64,000 bases of DNA. Origin: Wuchereria bancrofti (Eukaryota; Nematoda; Chromadorea; Rhabditida; Onchocercidae). The position numbers were made by a program, and so were the translations under genes. Each line of letters starts with the position of its first letter. Positions within the stretch are counted from its first letter, which is position 1. The notes under the pieces are model-generated. The model saw nothing but the letters and a program-made list of their open reading frames with translations. It did no database searches and was not told the origin of the DNA. Where the stretch lies: positions 4,059,602 through 4,123,601 of the forward strand of contig SSBO01000012.1 of the NCBI GenBank assembly GCA_005281725.1. The letters are read 5' to 3'. This document shows, piece by piece, positions 1-12,441 of the stretch.

Positions 1-241
1 AAAAAAACGCCTGCTACTGATTTCATTACAATAATTTGCAAATGATGCTTGGCAGACTGTTTCAATCATAGTCACCTCTTTTTCGCGCCTCATTTGTTAT
101 CCTATCAACAGATGCTTAACACATTTTTTCAATTTTAAACTGGATTAAATGTATTCATTTAGTGATTCTCTGATTAGCTAAAAGTCACAAATCAACTAAT
201 AGGAGATGGACTGGTACGCATATTTCTCTTTTTTTTTGCAG

Positions 242-475
242 ATTTCACGACCAATATCGATGAAAAAGGATGGTATTCAGACCAGAAATCGTAAAATTAG
301 CACGAAAAACAAGAATAAGAAGCGTGGTCCATCAGAAGGACCATTCTACGATATGTTGAAGCCACAGCCGAACCCATACAGTGATATGAAGTTTCATTTA
401 CCTTCCGCACACGCATATATCCCAGCTGCCACTCAAACACCATATCCGGCTCAATTCATCTTTCATGCCTCATAA
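242..475 (+). CDS. GATA-type transcription factor, 3' terminal exon (partial)
   Basis: Last exon of a gene whose earlier exons lie left of the window. A long T-tract and AG at 240-241 form the acceptor; the exon is open for 77 codons and stops at 473-475. Its first residues, RPISMKKDGIQTRNRKIS, are the conserved basic arm that follows the second GATA-type zinc finger and contacts the DNA minor groove, as in vertebrate GATA1-6 and worm ELT-1. After it comes a Lys-rich nuclear-localisation-like stretch, then a tail rich in Pro, Tyr and Ala. The zinc finger itself is not in the window. The KDGIQTRNRK form fits the ELT-1/GATA class better than ELT-3 types, so an elt-1-like gene is my best guess. 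The class is clear; the exact orthologue is inferred. Confidence 0.85.
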   Translation: MSRPISMKKDGIQTRNRKISTKNKNKKRGPSEGPFYDMLKPQPNPYSDMKFHLPSAHAYIPAATQTPYPAQFIFHAS

Positions 476-3400
476 TTGAACCACTTTTCTAACAATTTCT
501 ACTAATTTTGTTTCCGAATTTTTTGAATCAATCTTGCATGCTTGTGATCCATGAAAAGCGAGCTTTATTATTCATGCCTTTCTTTCTTCTGTATTTCTGC
601 CTGAAACTTTTTTGCTTCGAAATATATTTTCCTCCCTTGTTTCTGTTTAAGACTTTAAAATTTGCTGTTTCACTCAGTTGAATCAATTGTACATTTATTA
701 TAGAGAATCAGACATAAAATTAAGGTGAGATGAATATGTTTCCATATAATCTCTGTTAATAATGAAACAGAGCATGCACTGACCTCAATCATTTTTTACA
801 TTACCAATGATAAAATGGTAACTTTCTAGATCTTCTGTATAATGGATTTGTATGGCTTTGTTCTGTTTATTAAATGGTTCCTAAAGTGCCTCCTGTTTAA
901 TTCATTGTAAAATTAAACTGTTCGATATATTTCATTTGTGGAATCTGTCATTTGCTCCGTGCTCTTATTACCAAATTTAAGCAAAATTCATTCAACGTCA
1001 GCAGTGCATGGTGAAAAATTTTTACTTTTCAAGCAGATTTACCAGTTCTGAATTTTCACTAACAAATTTGTATATGCAGTTCTTAAATTGCTTGACCTGA
1101 ATCATTTCTGATTCGCTTAAGCTATTCAACCGAATGGCGAAGCCATTAATTTTATTAATGAACCGCGAATTGTACTTTTCATTTTTTTTAAAGCAATGCT
1201 TTTTTTTTTTCGAAAAAAAGCAATGCTGAAACTTCTGAACGAAAACAGTAGTTTTATAAATTCAATTTCAATTTTATGGCTTGTCAGGCATTCATTTTTT
1301 AGAATCAGATGCTGCATGGAATTGAGGTATGGAAGTTACTTTTCCCCAAAGCGCATTTGTGATATTGATGTAATTCTTCAATCGATTTTAACGCAATTCC
1401 AGAATTTTCGCCATTCTGAAAACTTATCATGCTTATCATTCTGAAAGACATATACCATGTTTTTGAATGACTCACGACAATTTTGCCATTCCTTCTATTT
1501 ATCTATTGTCACATTAATTCAATGGCAATAATAAATAGATACGAAATAATGACTGCAACAAGCACTTCTCTACGATAAAAAAATGCAAGCATCCGTTCTG
1601 TCCTTATTTTATTTTGAGGTCCACATAACCACTTGGTTTCATCTTTTCGCAAATGAACCATAACTTCCGAAGTCCTTACCTTGAATAACTATGCCTTTTC
1701 CATTACTTATTACTTGTTTGTTAATTTTCAAAATATTACCCATGAAATCATGAAAAAAGATGAAAAGAATGTTTTTTACAGTTTGTGAGGTAATCGATTG
1801 AGGGGAATGGATAGCGGCATTCTCCAACCTAGTGGAAATCGTAGTAGTTTTTTTATTGTCTCAGCTTGCATAGCTCCTTTATTTTTGCTCTTCTTCTCTA
1901 AATAGACACAAGCTTTGACCGGAAATGGTACGAAAAAGATATTTTTTATTGTTTTTTATTAATTTGATATTCAAATTAAGAAAATAATCTGAGTCCTTTG
2001 GGATTACATTCACTTGGCTTCTGGCGCCGTTTACTGCTGATATCTCCACCAGCAAAACGGAAATTCATTTAAGCAAAAGTATGTCCTAACTGGATATTAC
2101 CAGCCTTTCTTCCTGCCACATAGGAAGAATTTGTCACAGTCATGATTTCCTCATGCCAATTAGAAGGCATAAAAGCTAAATCTGGTTTTTTGAAATCGGT
2201 AAAGATTGCTTAAAATTTTAATAATAAATATTTGAATGATAAATATGACATCGCTAATAATACTATTTCAGATATCGTAATTACCATGAAATATTTAACG
2301 AATTTGTTGTCATCAAAAGTGTTGTTCAAATATACAAATTTAGTAAAACCGCCATAGAAAACAAGTGAATGAGCTAAAAATTTAGGTTAGTCGGTTAGTT
2401 AAGGAGAGATTTCTGGATTCTGGTGAGTGAAGTGAGCTCGGTAAGAGCAGAACCCGTTTTCACTTCTCCTTGATGAAATTCTTCACTCTTTCCTTACCAT
2501 CCCATCAACCTCCCTTCTTTCGTTTTCCCCAACTCATGATATCGTCTGATGCAATCAGTTTAGTCAGTTTAGTGCTGGCAAAAGCGAGGTCGTTTGATCG
2601 TTATCTGGTTCACTAGCTCCTCTTCCATCATCCACTTGTCCGTTCGCCCTCCTTTTTCCTAAAAAGGTCGTTTCACAAAATTATTCCAAATAGACATACA
2701 CATTCTAGAATTTTAACATGTTTTCATTTCATTAATTAACAAACAACCTACTCCTATATTTCATTCCTACCTACCAATCAAACGATACTAAAAATATTGC
2801 TATTGAATTCATTTAAAAATCTGATCATAGTAATCTAGTAACAATCACAACAAAGCAAAGTAATTTGATGAAAAACTTTGATTCCTGGACTGAAATTTTA
2901 AAGGTTGAATATATGTATTGAGTTCAATATTTCAGATGTGTTCGAAAGTAAAAATTATTAGACTGAATAATACCATTCTTTTCAGTTGAAAAACAAAAAG
3001 GTTCGTTGTTCTTTGCAATTTAGTATAATTAATGATATGAAATGTCTATCCAAGAAAAAATCAAATCTGAGCAGTAAACGAGATAACATTTTCAGGCAGT
3101 TAACAAAATTGATGGATCATAACATATACTGCTAACACGTCTGAATTCAATTTGAAAAATTAGAAATACTTTTCATATTGTAACAGAAAAGTTTGACTGA
3201 TGAAGGACAACTATTTTCAGAATGCGAATTTTCTCCTAGTAATTCTCTTTTTTCTGACAAAACAAAAGTTAAAGATGATGAGAGCAGTCGAGTTAGACTA
3301 CCTCATACAAATCGAACAGAGTTTTAAAGAATTGATACAAAGTACTTCAAAATTCGGAAGATTTAGATTTTGGTGAAATATATGCTGTTGGTAATGCATG

Positions 3401-5385
3401 TTTAAACTTCAGTAAATAAATGAAAGTTTAGTCCTTTTGAAACTTCATCTAAAAAAAATTAAAATGAATGGCAATTTAAAAACTTTGTGCATTCCCTTGA
3501 TGTTTCATTAATTCGTAGGAAAATAACTTTTAGAAATTCCTCATTGTGTCTCAACATTCTACATGCTTCATAGCAAGAATATAACCATTGATCGATCCAC
3601 TGTACATTTCTCATTTGAAGTAATAACGCTAGTAAAGTAAAGCTCCAGTGCTTTAGAAATTTCTATCACTGTGAAACATTAAGAATAGTGGTATTCATAA
3701 TCAATTCGTAATCTATTCATATGGATAACAATAATAATGATAAGGTAATACAAAAACAGTCGGTATGATAGCTAATCATGATGTAAATATTCACACATTG
3801 TAATAAATGTTTATACACATGTGTACTATTTATATTTGTACTAATTTCAAAATTCCAATTTAATCTTTAAAAACTTTTTTTGCACGAAAATGAATTTTGG
3901 TAATTGTAAAATTAGATAAAATTCTACGTTCCTGAACTAGTAGTCGTGAACATTATCTTCGGAATAAATTTTTTGCTAAATCACTGAATGATTTTTAGAT
4001 GAACTATAGGGGCAAAGTTTTAAAAAAAAATCCACGAATCGAGCATACGAATGTAATGATGGAAGTTTTTTCATTTCAAAGATCAATTACCATATTTCAA
4101 ACACACATTTCCAATCAAATTATTTTATGGGCTATATTTAATGATAAAATAACTTATACTTCAACAGTTATCAGGCAACTTTACTTTAGATTTCACTATT
4201 AAATATGAAGGTTGTAATCTTTATAGACTTAAAACTGCTGCAATATTGGTTGGGATAAAACGACTTATCACAAAAATTTAGAATATTTTTACAGATATCC
4301 TTTCCGTCAGATATTCTCTCTGTAAGCAGAAGTTGCAAGGCGTACCATTTCCCCTTTTCCTTTCCCTTTCAACCAACAAATTGCAAGAAGGGATTACCTT
4401 TACAGCCAAAGAAATGAAAGTAATACTGAGTTAGCATAGCGAATCCCGAGGGCAGAATCCAACTCAACATCAGTTATTACGATTACACATTAAAGTTACG
4501 AATTAAAAAAAAGTTATCACCCCTACAATATTTCCAAAATCACTCGTGCAAAGTTGCAGATTTCCATTCAGTAAACTCCCATAATCTTCAGCAAAGAGAG
4601 CTTCCAATCACATCCGCAAAGGCACTGCAGTATCTGGGGAAAATCAAATGTCAGGAAATCTTCATAAGAACTAACTGCGAGACCAATAAAAGCAACTAGA
4701 AGAATTCACGGGAGCAAAGGACATGGTAGTGACAGATAAATTAAAATATCGTTAACAAAACCTACCACTAAAAACCGTCACACCTTACTGGACTTTTTCC
4801 GCATAAGCATCCAAAATCTCGACCAATAGTTCAGCATTCTTCCACCATTGTTTACGAAAAACAACTTTGATTATTTAGACTTGACATGAGCAATACAGAA
4901 ACGTTTTATATAGTAGTACGTTTTATAGAAGTTGTTACAAGGGCGCTATGTTTCTTGAACATATACAATCAAGATCAACAAATGGTAAACCAACACGGAA
5001 TCAATGAAAGGGAGTACCCACTACAGTAGTGCAGCAATCACAATTGATATAATCTCAGATAAAAAAATAATTGTCTGAGACATGCAAATTTTTAAATCTT
5101 CAAATTAAATTTGGAATTCCATTTATTGGAGCAAACTGGCTATATTAAAAGAAAGAATTGAAGAATCTAAAAATCCCTAAAGTCATCAGTGACACGTTTC
5201 ATGAAGAAACAAGAAATCCAGTTTGAAAGTACGTATTTATAAATTAAAAAAGAAACATTCCTCATCCGAAAATAACATCACATACTGGTGTAACAAAGGG
5301 AACATCAACAAACTGCTAAAATCCCACCTTAAAACAAAATAATAAGAAAAAGAAACGCAGTGTTTCAGAAACACAGCCAGAAGTA
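476..5385. other. Intergenic region between GATA gene 3' end and copb-2 3' end
   Basis: About 4.9 kb between two convergent genes, holding the 3' UTRs of both. Only short, low-quality open frames are present (for example 1126-1317 and 3999-4202) and none shows splice-flanked coding character. A markedly GC-richer, pyrimidine-rich block lies at about 2400-2670 and a smaller one at about 4320-4460; neither contains a frame I can call coding. No RNA gene recognised. Confidence 0.6.
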
Positions 5386-8300
5386 TTACTCATTATTTTT
5401 CAAACTCAAATCATCAATATTGAACGCATCATCGTCATCAAACTGATCATCATCTTCGTCATCGCTCCAAGCTATTACTCTCTCTTGATTTCTTATTTCT
5501 GCATCTTGCACCACCTGAGCATACATTAAAACCACTATAATAACAGGAAGAACATATATCATTCAATTAAGACCTCGACAAAATTTTCCATTCGGCAAAT
5601 GAATACAAACAGCTTCGCTAACATGGCATGAGTACTGATTTTCAATTACAACAGAAATTAAATAAAGCTCTGTGTAAGAAAAACATTTACTTCAGGTTGC
5701 GGTTGAAGAGCACTTTCAACGACGTCCGGTCCTCCGTCTGAAGGAACGATATCTGGTCGAGCACGATCGCGTACAATATCTGGACCCATGGCTACATCCA
5801 TCGGATTTCCCTGAGGTACAAGAAAATTAACGCCACTTTTTTTGAACGAAAACATATTTTGTAGTACGAACTTGAATACAATCTTCTTTGCTTCGTCATC
5901 TCAATTCCCCTTTTATAACACAATAATGATATGTAAACAGAATCGTCCTTACACAAACGTCTATTAAAGGAAAAACGGTACCTCTTCTTCTTCGCTATCT
6001 TCAGTAACATCAGAATTTATATCAGTTGGAGCTGTGATCTCCAAAGAGGATGAAAGAACCGCTGAAATATGAGACAACGGTTTTGTGTAAATGTATTGTT
6101 CTGGCAGAGACTTGGAAGAGTCGATTGTTACAGCTGTTGAATCAGTTTGAGAATCTGGAGTTGTGGAAGACTTGTAAATAATCCTGGACGAAATTTGTGA
6201 CAGTGGAGTAGTTGAAGTAGTAAGCAGTGCTCTCGAGGAATCTAGAATAGTCTGTACATTTCCAGACAAAAAAGCTGAATCGGTTGCAGTATGACATGCT
6301 TCTATAACCCTGCTATCCAGAACAGCATTTCCGTTTCTCAACAATTCTGCACCTCCATCTTCATGAAAGATTAACGCACCTGAAACACATCCTTTTAACA
6401 AGTTTCAACACTTTTTCGGCTTTGTTAGTGATTCACCAACCTGATTTTTCTGCCTCCGCCATTTCTCCAAGAATATTACGCTCTGTATTAGTTGGTGGAC
6501 GCGCCGAAGCTTTAATTGGCAACTTCGTTAATTCTTTGAGGAACCGCTCAGCTTTTAATGTTTCATTAAAACCCGAGAAAAGATTGGGATATTTTGATGG
6601 CTTAGCGAGACTTTCCCCAATGTCCTGCAATAAAGATGTTAATCTAAAAAAAGAGACCAAAATCTCGAAAAAAAAAAACAGTTAAGGATGCCAAAATATA
6701 GGAAAAACCTTCTGTCCGTCTAATATCTTACGGGAGATCTTCTCTTTCCATAACGACACAACGCGATCAACCTGAAATATAAAATTCCTAGACTTAGACT
6801 CCTTACGACAAAAAAAGAAATATCAAGAACTACAGCCATGTTAAATGTGCCTACACTAACCTGAGAAGGACAGTATGTGCGTGCAAAAAACGCAGCCTCC
6901 GGAAGACGGTTAGTTAAAATCAAAATTTCCAAACATCTGTCCAAATCGCCGAGTAGAAGGTATGAAAGGAATGATGAGTTATGTTGCGCCGAAAGCTCTG
7001 CATCGGATGCCAACTTAGACAGCTAAAAAATGGGGATGGTCAGTCAAGTTTACTTGCTCTGACCACTACAATTCAACAAAAGATAGCACAGGTTGATATA
7101 ATGTATCTTATTTCACGCCTATTTTGCAAATACCGTTCTTTTTCCCCCACTACATATAACAGGCAAAGCTAATGTCAAATAATGGCAAACCGTACAAGTA
7201 GATACTTAATATACAATCGGACTAAGGTACGCATCACGCTAATACTGAAATATGAACAAACAGTACCGCTACCTGAAATAATTCGATATCACGGAAAACC
7301 ACTAACATCAATTACAACTCTTAGGAAACATAGTTAGACAGGACAATTCAAGAAACACTACCAATGCAGCCGATCCGGCAGATGTAGCCAACAATAATAA
7401 TCCACCATAATCCCGTGCTCGGCCAAGACATTCCCCGGCTAACATAAGTTCGCTCTGCAGTGTAGCTGCTTGAGAAAGTTGTCGCCACTTTTCCTCCGAA
7501 TCAGCAGTCACGGCAAGATCATACGCTAGTTTTAAATCTCCAAGGGAGAGAGCAAGCTCAAAACGATGATCTGGATCCTGACTAACCACCAAAGCTTGCT
7601 TCCGGAATCCTTGTTTCTCCAGAAAGTGCGCTACACGAGTTCGATGATCACGTGGTATTACTGGCAACATCTTCAAAATTTGGTACTGCTTGCAAGAAAT
7701 GTCAAAATATTTAAAACCCAGGATTCAACACTACATTTCTAAATTTAACTAATACCGATTTTTATGTTATCAAGTCCCAACTGCGGTACCCACTTACAGT
7801 ATTCGCTGTGTCAAAATCCCGACGCATAACTGCAGTTTGGTACTCGAGTACCGATAACAGCAAACGATATGAGACGAAATTATGGTCTTTATCGCATAGG
7901 TATAGTCTGCTTTCCTTTGGAGTATAACCCAGCTAAAATTATTGAAAAAAATGAATACAGCAGTGCAGTCCGAAAATATTTTGGACATCACAGACAGGAA
8001 AAATTGTAGGATTAAAATATTTTCCTTTAAAATCTTGTTGAAAAATTGATAGAAAAAATCACTTCTGCTGTTACTGGTAATATCTTCAAAATTTGGTACT
8101 GCTTGTTTTGTTAACGGTCATGGTTATGATATTTTATTAAATGAAAGTTTCTTATTGAACTCACTAAATAGAGAGGACGATCCATATGGGCAATAGTGAC
8201 TATTTCACCCCCGACATAATAGTTTAGTCGATTTAAGTCAGTCGTAAATATGAAGCAATCACCAATCCACATTGCTGTTTTAACACTTTCCTGTACTTCA

Positions 8301-11300
8301 CCTGAAATAAAAAAAAAACGGAAACAACTACTACTAAAACACTTCCTTAAGATGAAATCGTGAATATTAAAAGTTTCTACCTGACTTAAACCAACTTTAT
8401 TTTTTCAGAAATATCTACTATGTTGAATGCAAAAAATTGTGGGTGCAAGAACTTCAGTGAGCATATCATACAGTAGTGAAATATGATAAGAAACATCAAA
8501 AACTCTATCTTCACTATCTTCCACGAAGTGATATATAGTTGAGAATAATGTAATAAACAGAACAATGTGGTTGTTCTTTGTAAAAATCTGCATACCGACG
8601 ACGTCGAAAGCATCCTCTATGCCGTCGATATCAGTCGCTGTTACATTTTCAACCGCTTCTTTATTATATTTCAATATGTAAAATGCATCTTCACTAGCAA
8701 TTGCAACCTATAATATGCTGTAATTTTCTGATGAAACAGATCAAATCATCGCTTTGTTATAATTAAAAGAGAAAGAAAAAAAAAAACTGACTAGATTTCG
8801 CAAACCATTTAAAACAGATTGTTTTAAAGTATACCATTTCAGCATTGTCAGACCAATAAACATGTTTGGCTGATATCTCTATTCGACGGATCAAAGATCC
8901 TGTTTCCCAATCAAAAAAGCATAAAGCATTCGCAGAACGAGCAGCAACGAGTGGTCCACCTTCTATGCCTTCCATAATCACATCAGGACGTAACGTGCGC
9001 ACTTCCTGTAAATCATAAATGCTTGGGATAGCGAAAGAGAAAGCACCTGGATGGACTACGCATTTGAAAATAAAATAGACCTTGAAATTTTTGAAAATTT
9101 TAATACTGGATGTTGATTCACGAACTGCATATTCCGAAGGATCGGCACTCCATACAAATTCTAAACCGGAGCCAAAAGCCTGGAGTATTCGAAAATGTTC
9201 TTACGCTGACAAGATATCTGTATTATGCATAATAGTAACCAAACTAAAACCTGACAAATTAGCTTTCAGGAGTCACTCAAAAAATAATGTTCATGAATTT
9301 GCTAACGTTTCTAGTCAATTTTTACCACCTAGATCGTGACTTAAATCCTTTATGAAAAACAAATATCAAATATGAGAAATATATCCTTCGAAGTACCTTG
9401 TTACGCAAAGCCATGGCAGTGTAAACAATGTATTCACCATCACCACAAGCAACTACATAACGTCCATTAGAATTATGAGCCAGTGTTTGGGGGTATATTT
9501 CGCAAGAACCTACGTCTTTTATTGACAGTAAAATACGCTCACCATCTGCAATAAAAATAGAAAATCAAGAATTACAAGATTTGGAAGAAATCATGTTTTC
9601 AAGAAATATCATAAAATTAAAGAAAAATGTTAGACAAATGAACTGCTGGATGGTATTCGCAACGAATAAACAAATTTCCGAAAGATCATCCATGGGTTGT
9701 TAAACACAACTGGAAGCAGTTAGTAAATGTGAAAAAAATAAAGGCCATAGAAAATTAAAATATGGTAGTGAGAGAATACATAAATAAAATGATAGTTGTC
9801 TCAAGCAAATTTAATTAAAAAGTATGAATTTTCGAACAGATTTGTTTGTGAATAATAAAGCAACCTTGCATTTGTTCCAGCGCAGCAGCATCAAGTGTCT
9901 TCAAATTAGCTTGTTGCATTTCGGAATGCTTGGCCCATAAAATCTTTCCACTCGAGTCCATACTGACTGCTGGTTCTTCCCTACCCAATTTAACTGTTAC
10001 CGAGCCTTCATCATAGCCGATAGCAATTGTATTTGAACCGCGTAAGGCGTGAATGCACCAAACACGCTCAAGGCCGTAATTGAGAGTCGTCTCCAATCTA
10101 CATGTACATGAAAACATAAAACAGCTAATTTCGACTTATCACAATAATTTAGAACACCATGCACTGCAATACAACGGATTCTGCAACGTACCTATATGTA
10201 CTGGCATGCCACAACCTAACTGTCGAATCTTCCGAACCAGTGATAATAACCGGTAACTCAGGGTGGAAGCAAACCGCTGACACATTCTGTGCATGTCCAT
10301 CCAAAGTAGCAACACATGTTTTATTCTGGTAATCCCATATTTTAACAAGGCGATCATCTGCACCCGAAATCAGATATGGTCTATCACCACCATGATAATA
10401 ATCGATACAATTCACACCTTTTTCATGACCCTCCAAAGTGAAATTTGCTGTAAGGCTACCAAATTGCCAAACTTTCACTGTCTTGTCAAGTGAGGCAGTT
10501 GCAAAAGTATTATTGTCTTTTGGATTGATAACCAACTGCATTACATAATGGGTATGGCCTGAAATGAAGTTGATGAAACTGATGAATTAAGCTACCATGT
10601 CCGGATTCCATCTTCCAAAAACGAAACTCAGAAAATAACCTTCAAAAGTCTGCTTCACACTCCATTTATTATCCCAATCCCAAAGTTTAATGAGCATATC
10701 ATCACTTGAGGTCAGAATGAAAGGCTGAGATGGATGGACGGCAATAGAGCGCAAGTAATCGGAATGTGCTTCAAATTGATGTACACGTTCCAGTGTATTG
10801 TAATTAAAAACACGCACATGCATATCATCCGATCCTGTTATCACCCAATTTTTGCGCGGGATAAATTTTGCGCATCGCACTGGTAGTTCGCAAACCTAAT
10901 GAAGAGGTTTCATTAGTCAACGAGGAACGGCATAAAGCACTAGACGTTATTCCATACGTCACTACTGTAGTATATGTTCAAAGCAGCACGACATCTAGCA
11001 GCATAATTCTCTAACTGAGACTACAAAGATTGAAACACATTAAGCTAAACTATACAATTTATGAATTTCGGAACATTATGTTCAAGGAATTGAATACAAG
11101 CTTAATTCTCCACATTTAAAAAACTCAGAAATTATTAAAGGACAAAAACCTCGAAAGATTTCACAAGCTGTTGATTCTCATAATTCCATACATGAACATT
11201 GCCATTGTAAAGTGCCACAAGCATCCATGTTTCGATTGGATGTAAATCAACGCATTTGACGCGATCTGATCTGGCTAACAATTTCTTTTTCACATCCAGT

Positions 11301-11311
11301 CGCAGAGGCAT
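5386..11311 (-). CDS. copb-2: Coatomer subunit beta-prime (COPB2), complete, 17 exons
   Basis: Subunit of the COPI coat that binds dilysine cargo and drives Golgi-to-ER and intra-Golgi vesicle traffic. Exons (minus strand order): 11150-11311, 10640-10895, 10192-10558, 9865-10097, 9397-9545, 9081-9179, 8835-9005, 8596-8707, 8165-8301, 7798-7932, 7362-7670, 6861-7022, 6709-6771, 6441-6624, 5982-6379, 5691-5810, 5386-5514; phase is kept throughout, giving 1061 residues. Start [19 protein letters not shown] is the family N-terminus. Residues 1-300 are the first WD40 propeller ([26 protein letters not shown]), about 320-590 the second ([16 protein letters not shown]), then the alpha-solenoid ([24 protein letters not shown]). 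Vertebrate COPB2 is about 906 residues; the excess is a Ser/Thr-rich insert in exon 15 and an acidic C-terminus ([12 protein letters not shown]). Exon 11 uses a weak acceptor (TTGAAG). Transcribed away from the phafin gene. Confidence 0.97.
7658..8105 (-). repeat. Direct repeat pair: copb-2 exon 11 edge duplicated in intron 9
   Basis: The 35 bases at 7658-7692, which contain the acceptor and first codons of copb-2 exon 11, recur at 8071-8105 in the same orientation with two differences. The second copy lies in the intron between exons 9 and 10. It keeps the AG acceptor and the frame; both changes are at third codon positions (ATG to ATA, TTG to TTA). Read as an exon, the copy stays open about 18 codons and then meets a stop. 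The feature spans both copies; the interval between them is ordinary intron plus exon 10. Confidence 0.85.
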
Positions 11312-12441
11312 GTTTCCAGGAAATTATAACTGATTATTTGTTTGTACATTGAAATAATTCTCCGATATTGTACATGTTTATATCCGATCTGAACCTCACA
11401 GACACTGTGAGGAATGATAATTTCCACAAGCCATTTTAATACAAAAACAAAGTCAATAACACAAACGACCAACAAAATGAACCATCAAATTTGCACAACA
11501 TTTCAGGAGAAGACGACGAAAGGAATCTATTTGTAATGAGTCTAGAAATGTGTTTTAAAAACCCCACCTATCCATCCCATTCCCCACCAACCAAAACATT
11601 TTCCATCCCAGCATCCGACAACCCGAACGTTAGAAAGTCAAGTAAACGTCCTGAAATGAAAACGTTCGGTCTCAGATGATTCACCTCACGTCTCCTCCGT
11701 TAAATATTACGCCCGATAGCAATGCAGAACGTGTAACTTGATGAAATAGCAAGAGGACGATGTCATCGTCCTTGTGTTTATGATTACTGAAGGTAAGAGG
11801 AGACGATGTTGTCACTGAGTGGTCAAAAATTATCAACTGAAACATAAACAATAACCCGATAACCACAGTACTCGGTAGAAGGAGTATATCACGCCACAGC
11901 ACCAATAATGTCAAAATACTCGGGATGTGACAGGTTCAAGAGCGAGTTGCCGGAACACGAAGTGCGTGTTTACGTACATGGATTGTAAGATGAGTGACTG
12001 TAAAAACGATGTATTCTATTTTGTGGTATGGTATAGACAAGGGGGACATAGAGAAAGTTGGTGATTCTGGCGAACGGAGTCCATCGTGGTGTGGGATGTT
12101 TGCTGGTGGCGTAGGTTGTGGGCAACTTCTTTTGATAGGATAATTTACTGAGGTGAAAAGTTTTAAGAAGAAAATACATGATTGGAGAGGATGATGCCGT
12201 GCGAAGTAGATGTTTGGTTAGCTGATTTCAGAAAGTGTCAACTGCATTTCGGATACTTTTTATAGTTATCGATTCTTATCGGATAGTTACGTCGGACTGA
12301 TATTTTGCTTTCATTCTTTTGTTTGATTCGCTCGTTTTTGCCAGCTGAAACTGTTTTAAACAACTTTGGACTTTTGAACAACTTGTGTAGTAAGTCTTGA
12401 AGTCATTTCCAGGTTCGAATTATATAGTGGTGAAACAGGCA
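11312..12441. promoter_or_regulatory. Divergent intergenic spacer between copb-2 and phafin genes
   Basis: These 1.1 kb separate the start codons of two head-to-head genes and must hold both promoters and 5' leaders. Base composition is less AT-rich than other spacers here, especially 11.48-12.2 kb. Several 60-77 codon frames occur on both strands but they are GC-related chance frames without splice context. No specific promoter element could be identified by eye. Confidence 0.5.

Noticed and set aside
6422..6685. 87-codon plus-strand frame
   Set aside because: Shadow of copb-2 exon 14 on the other strand.
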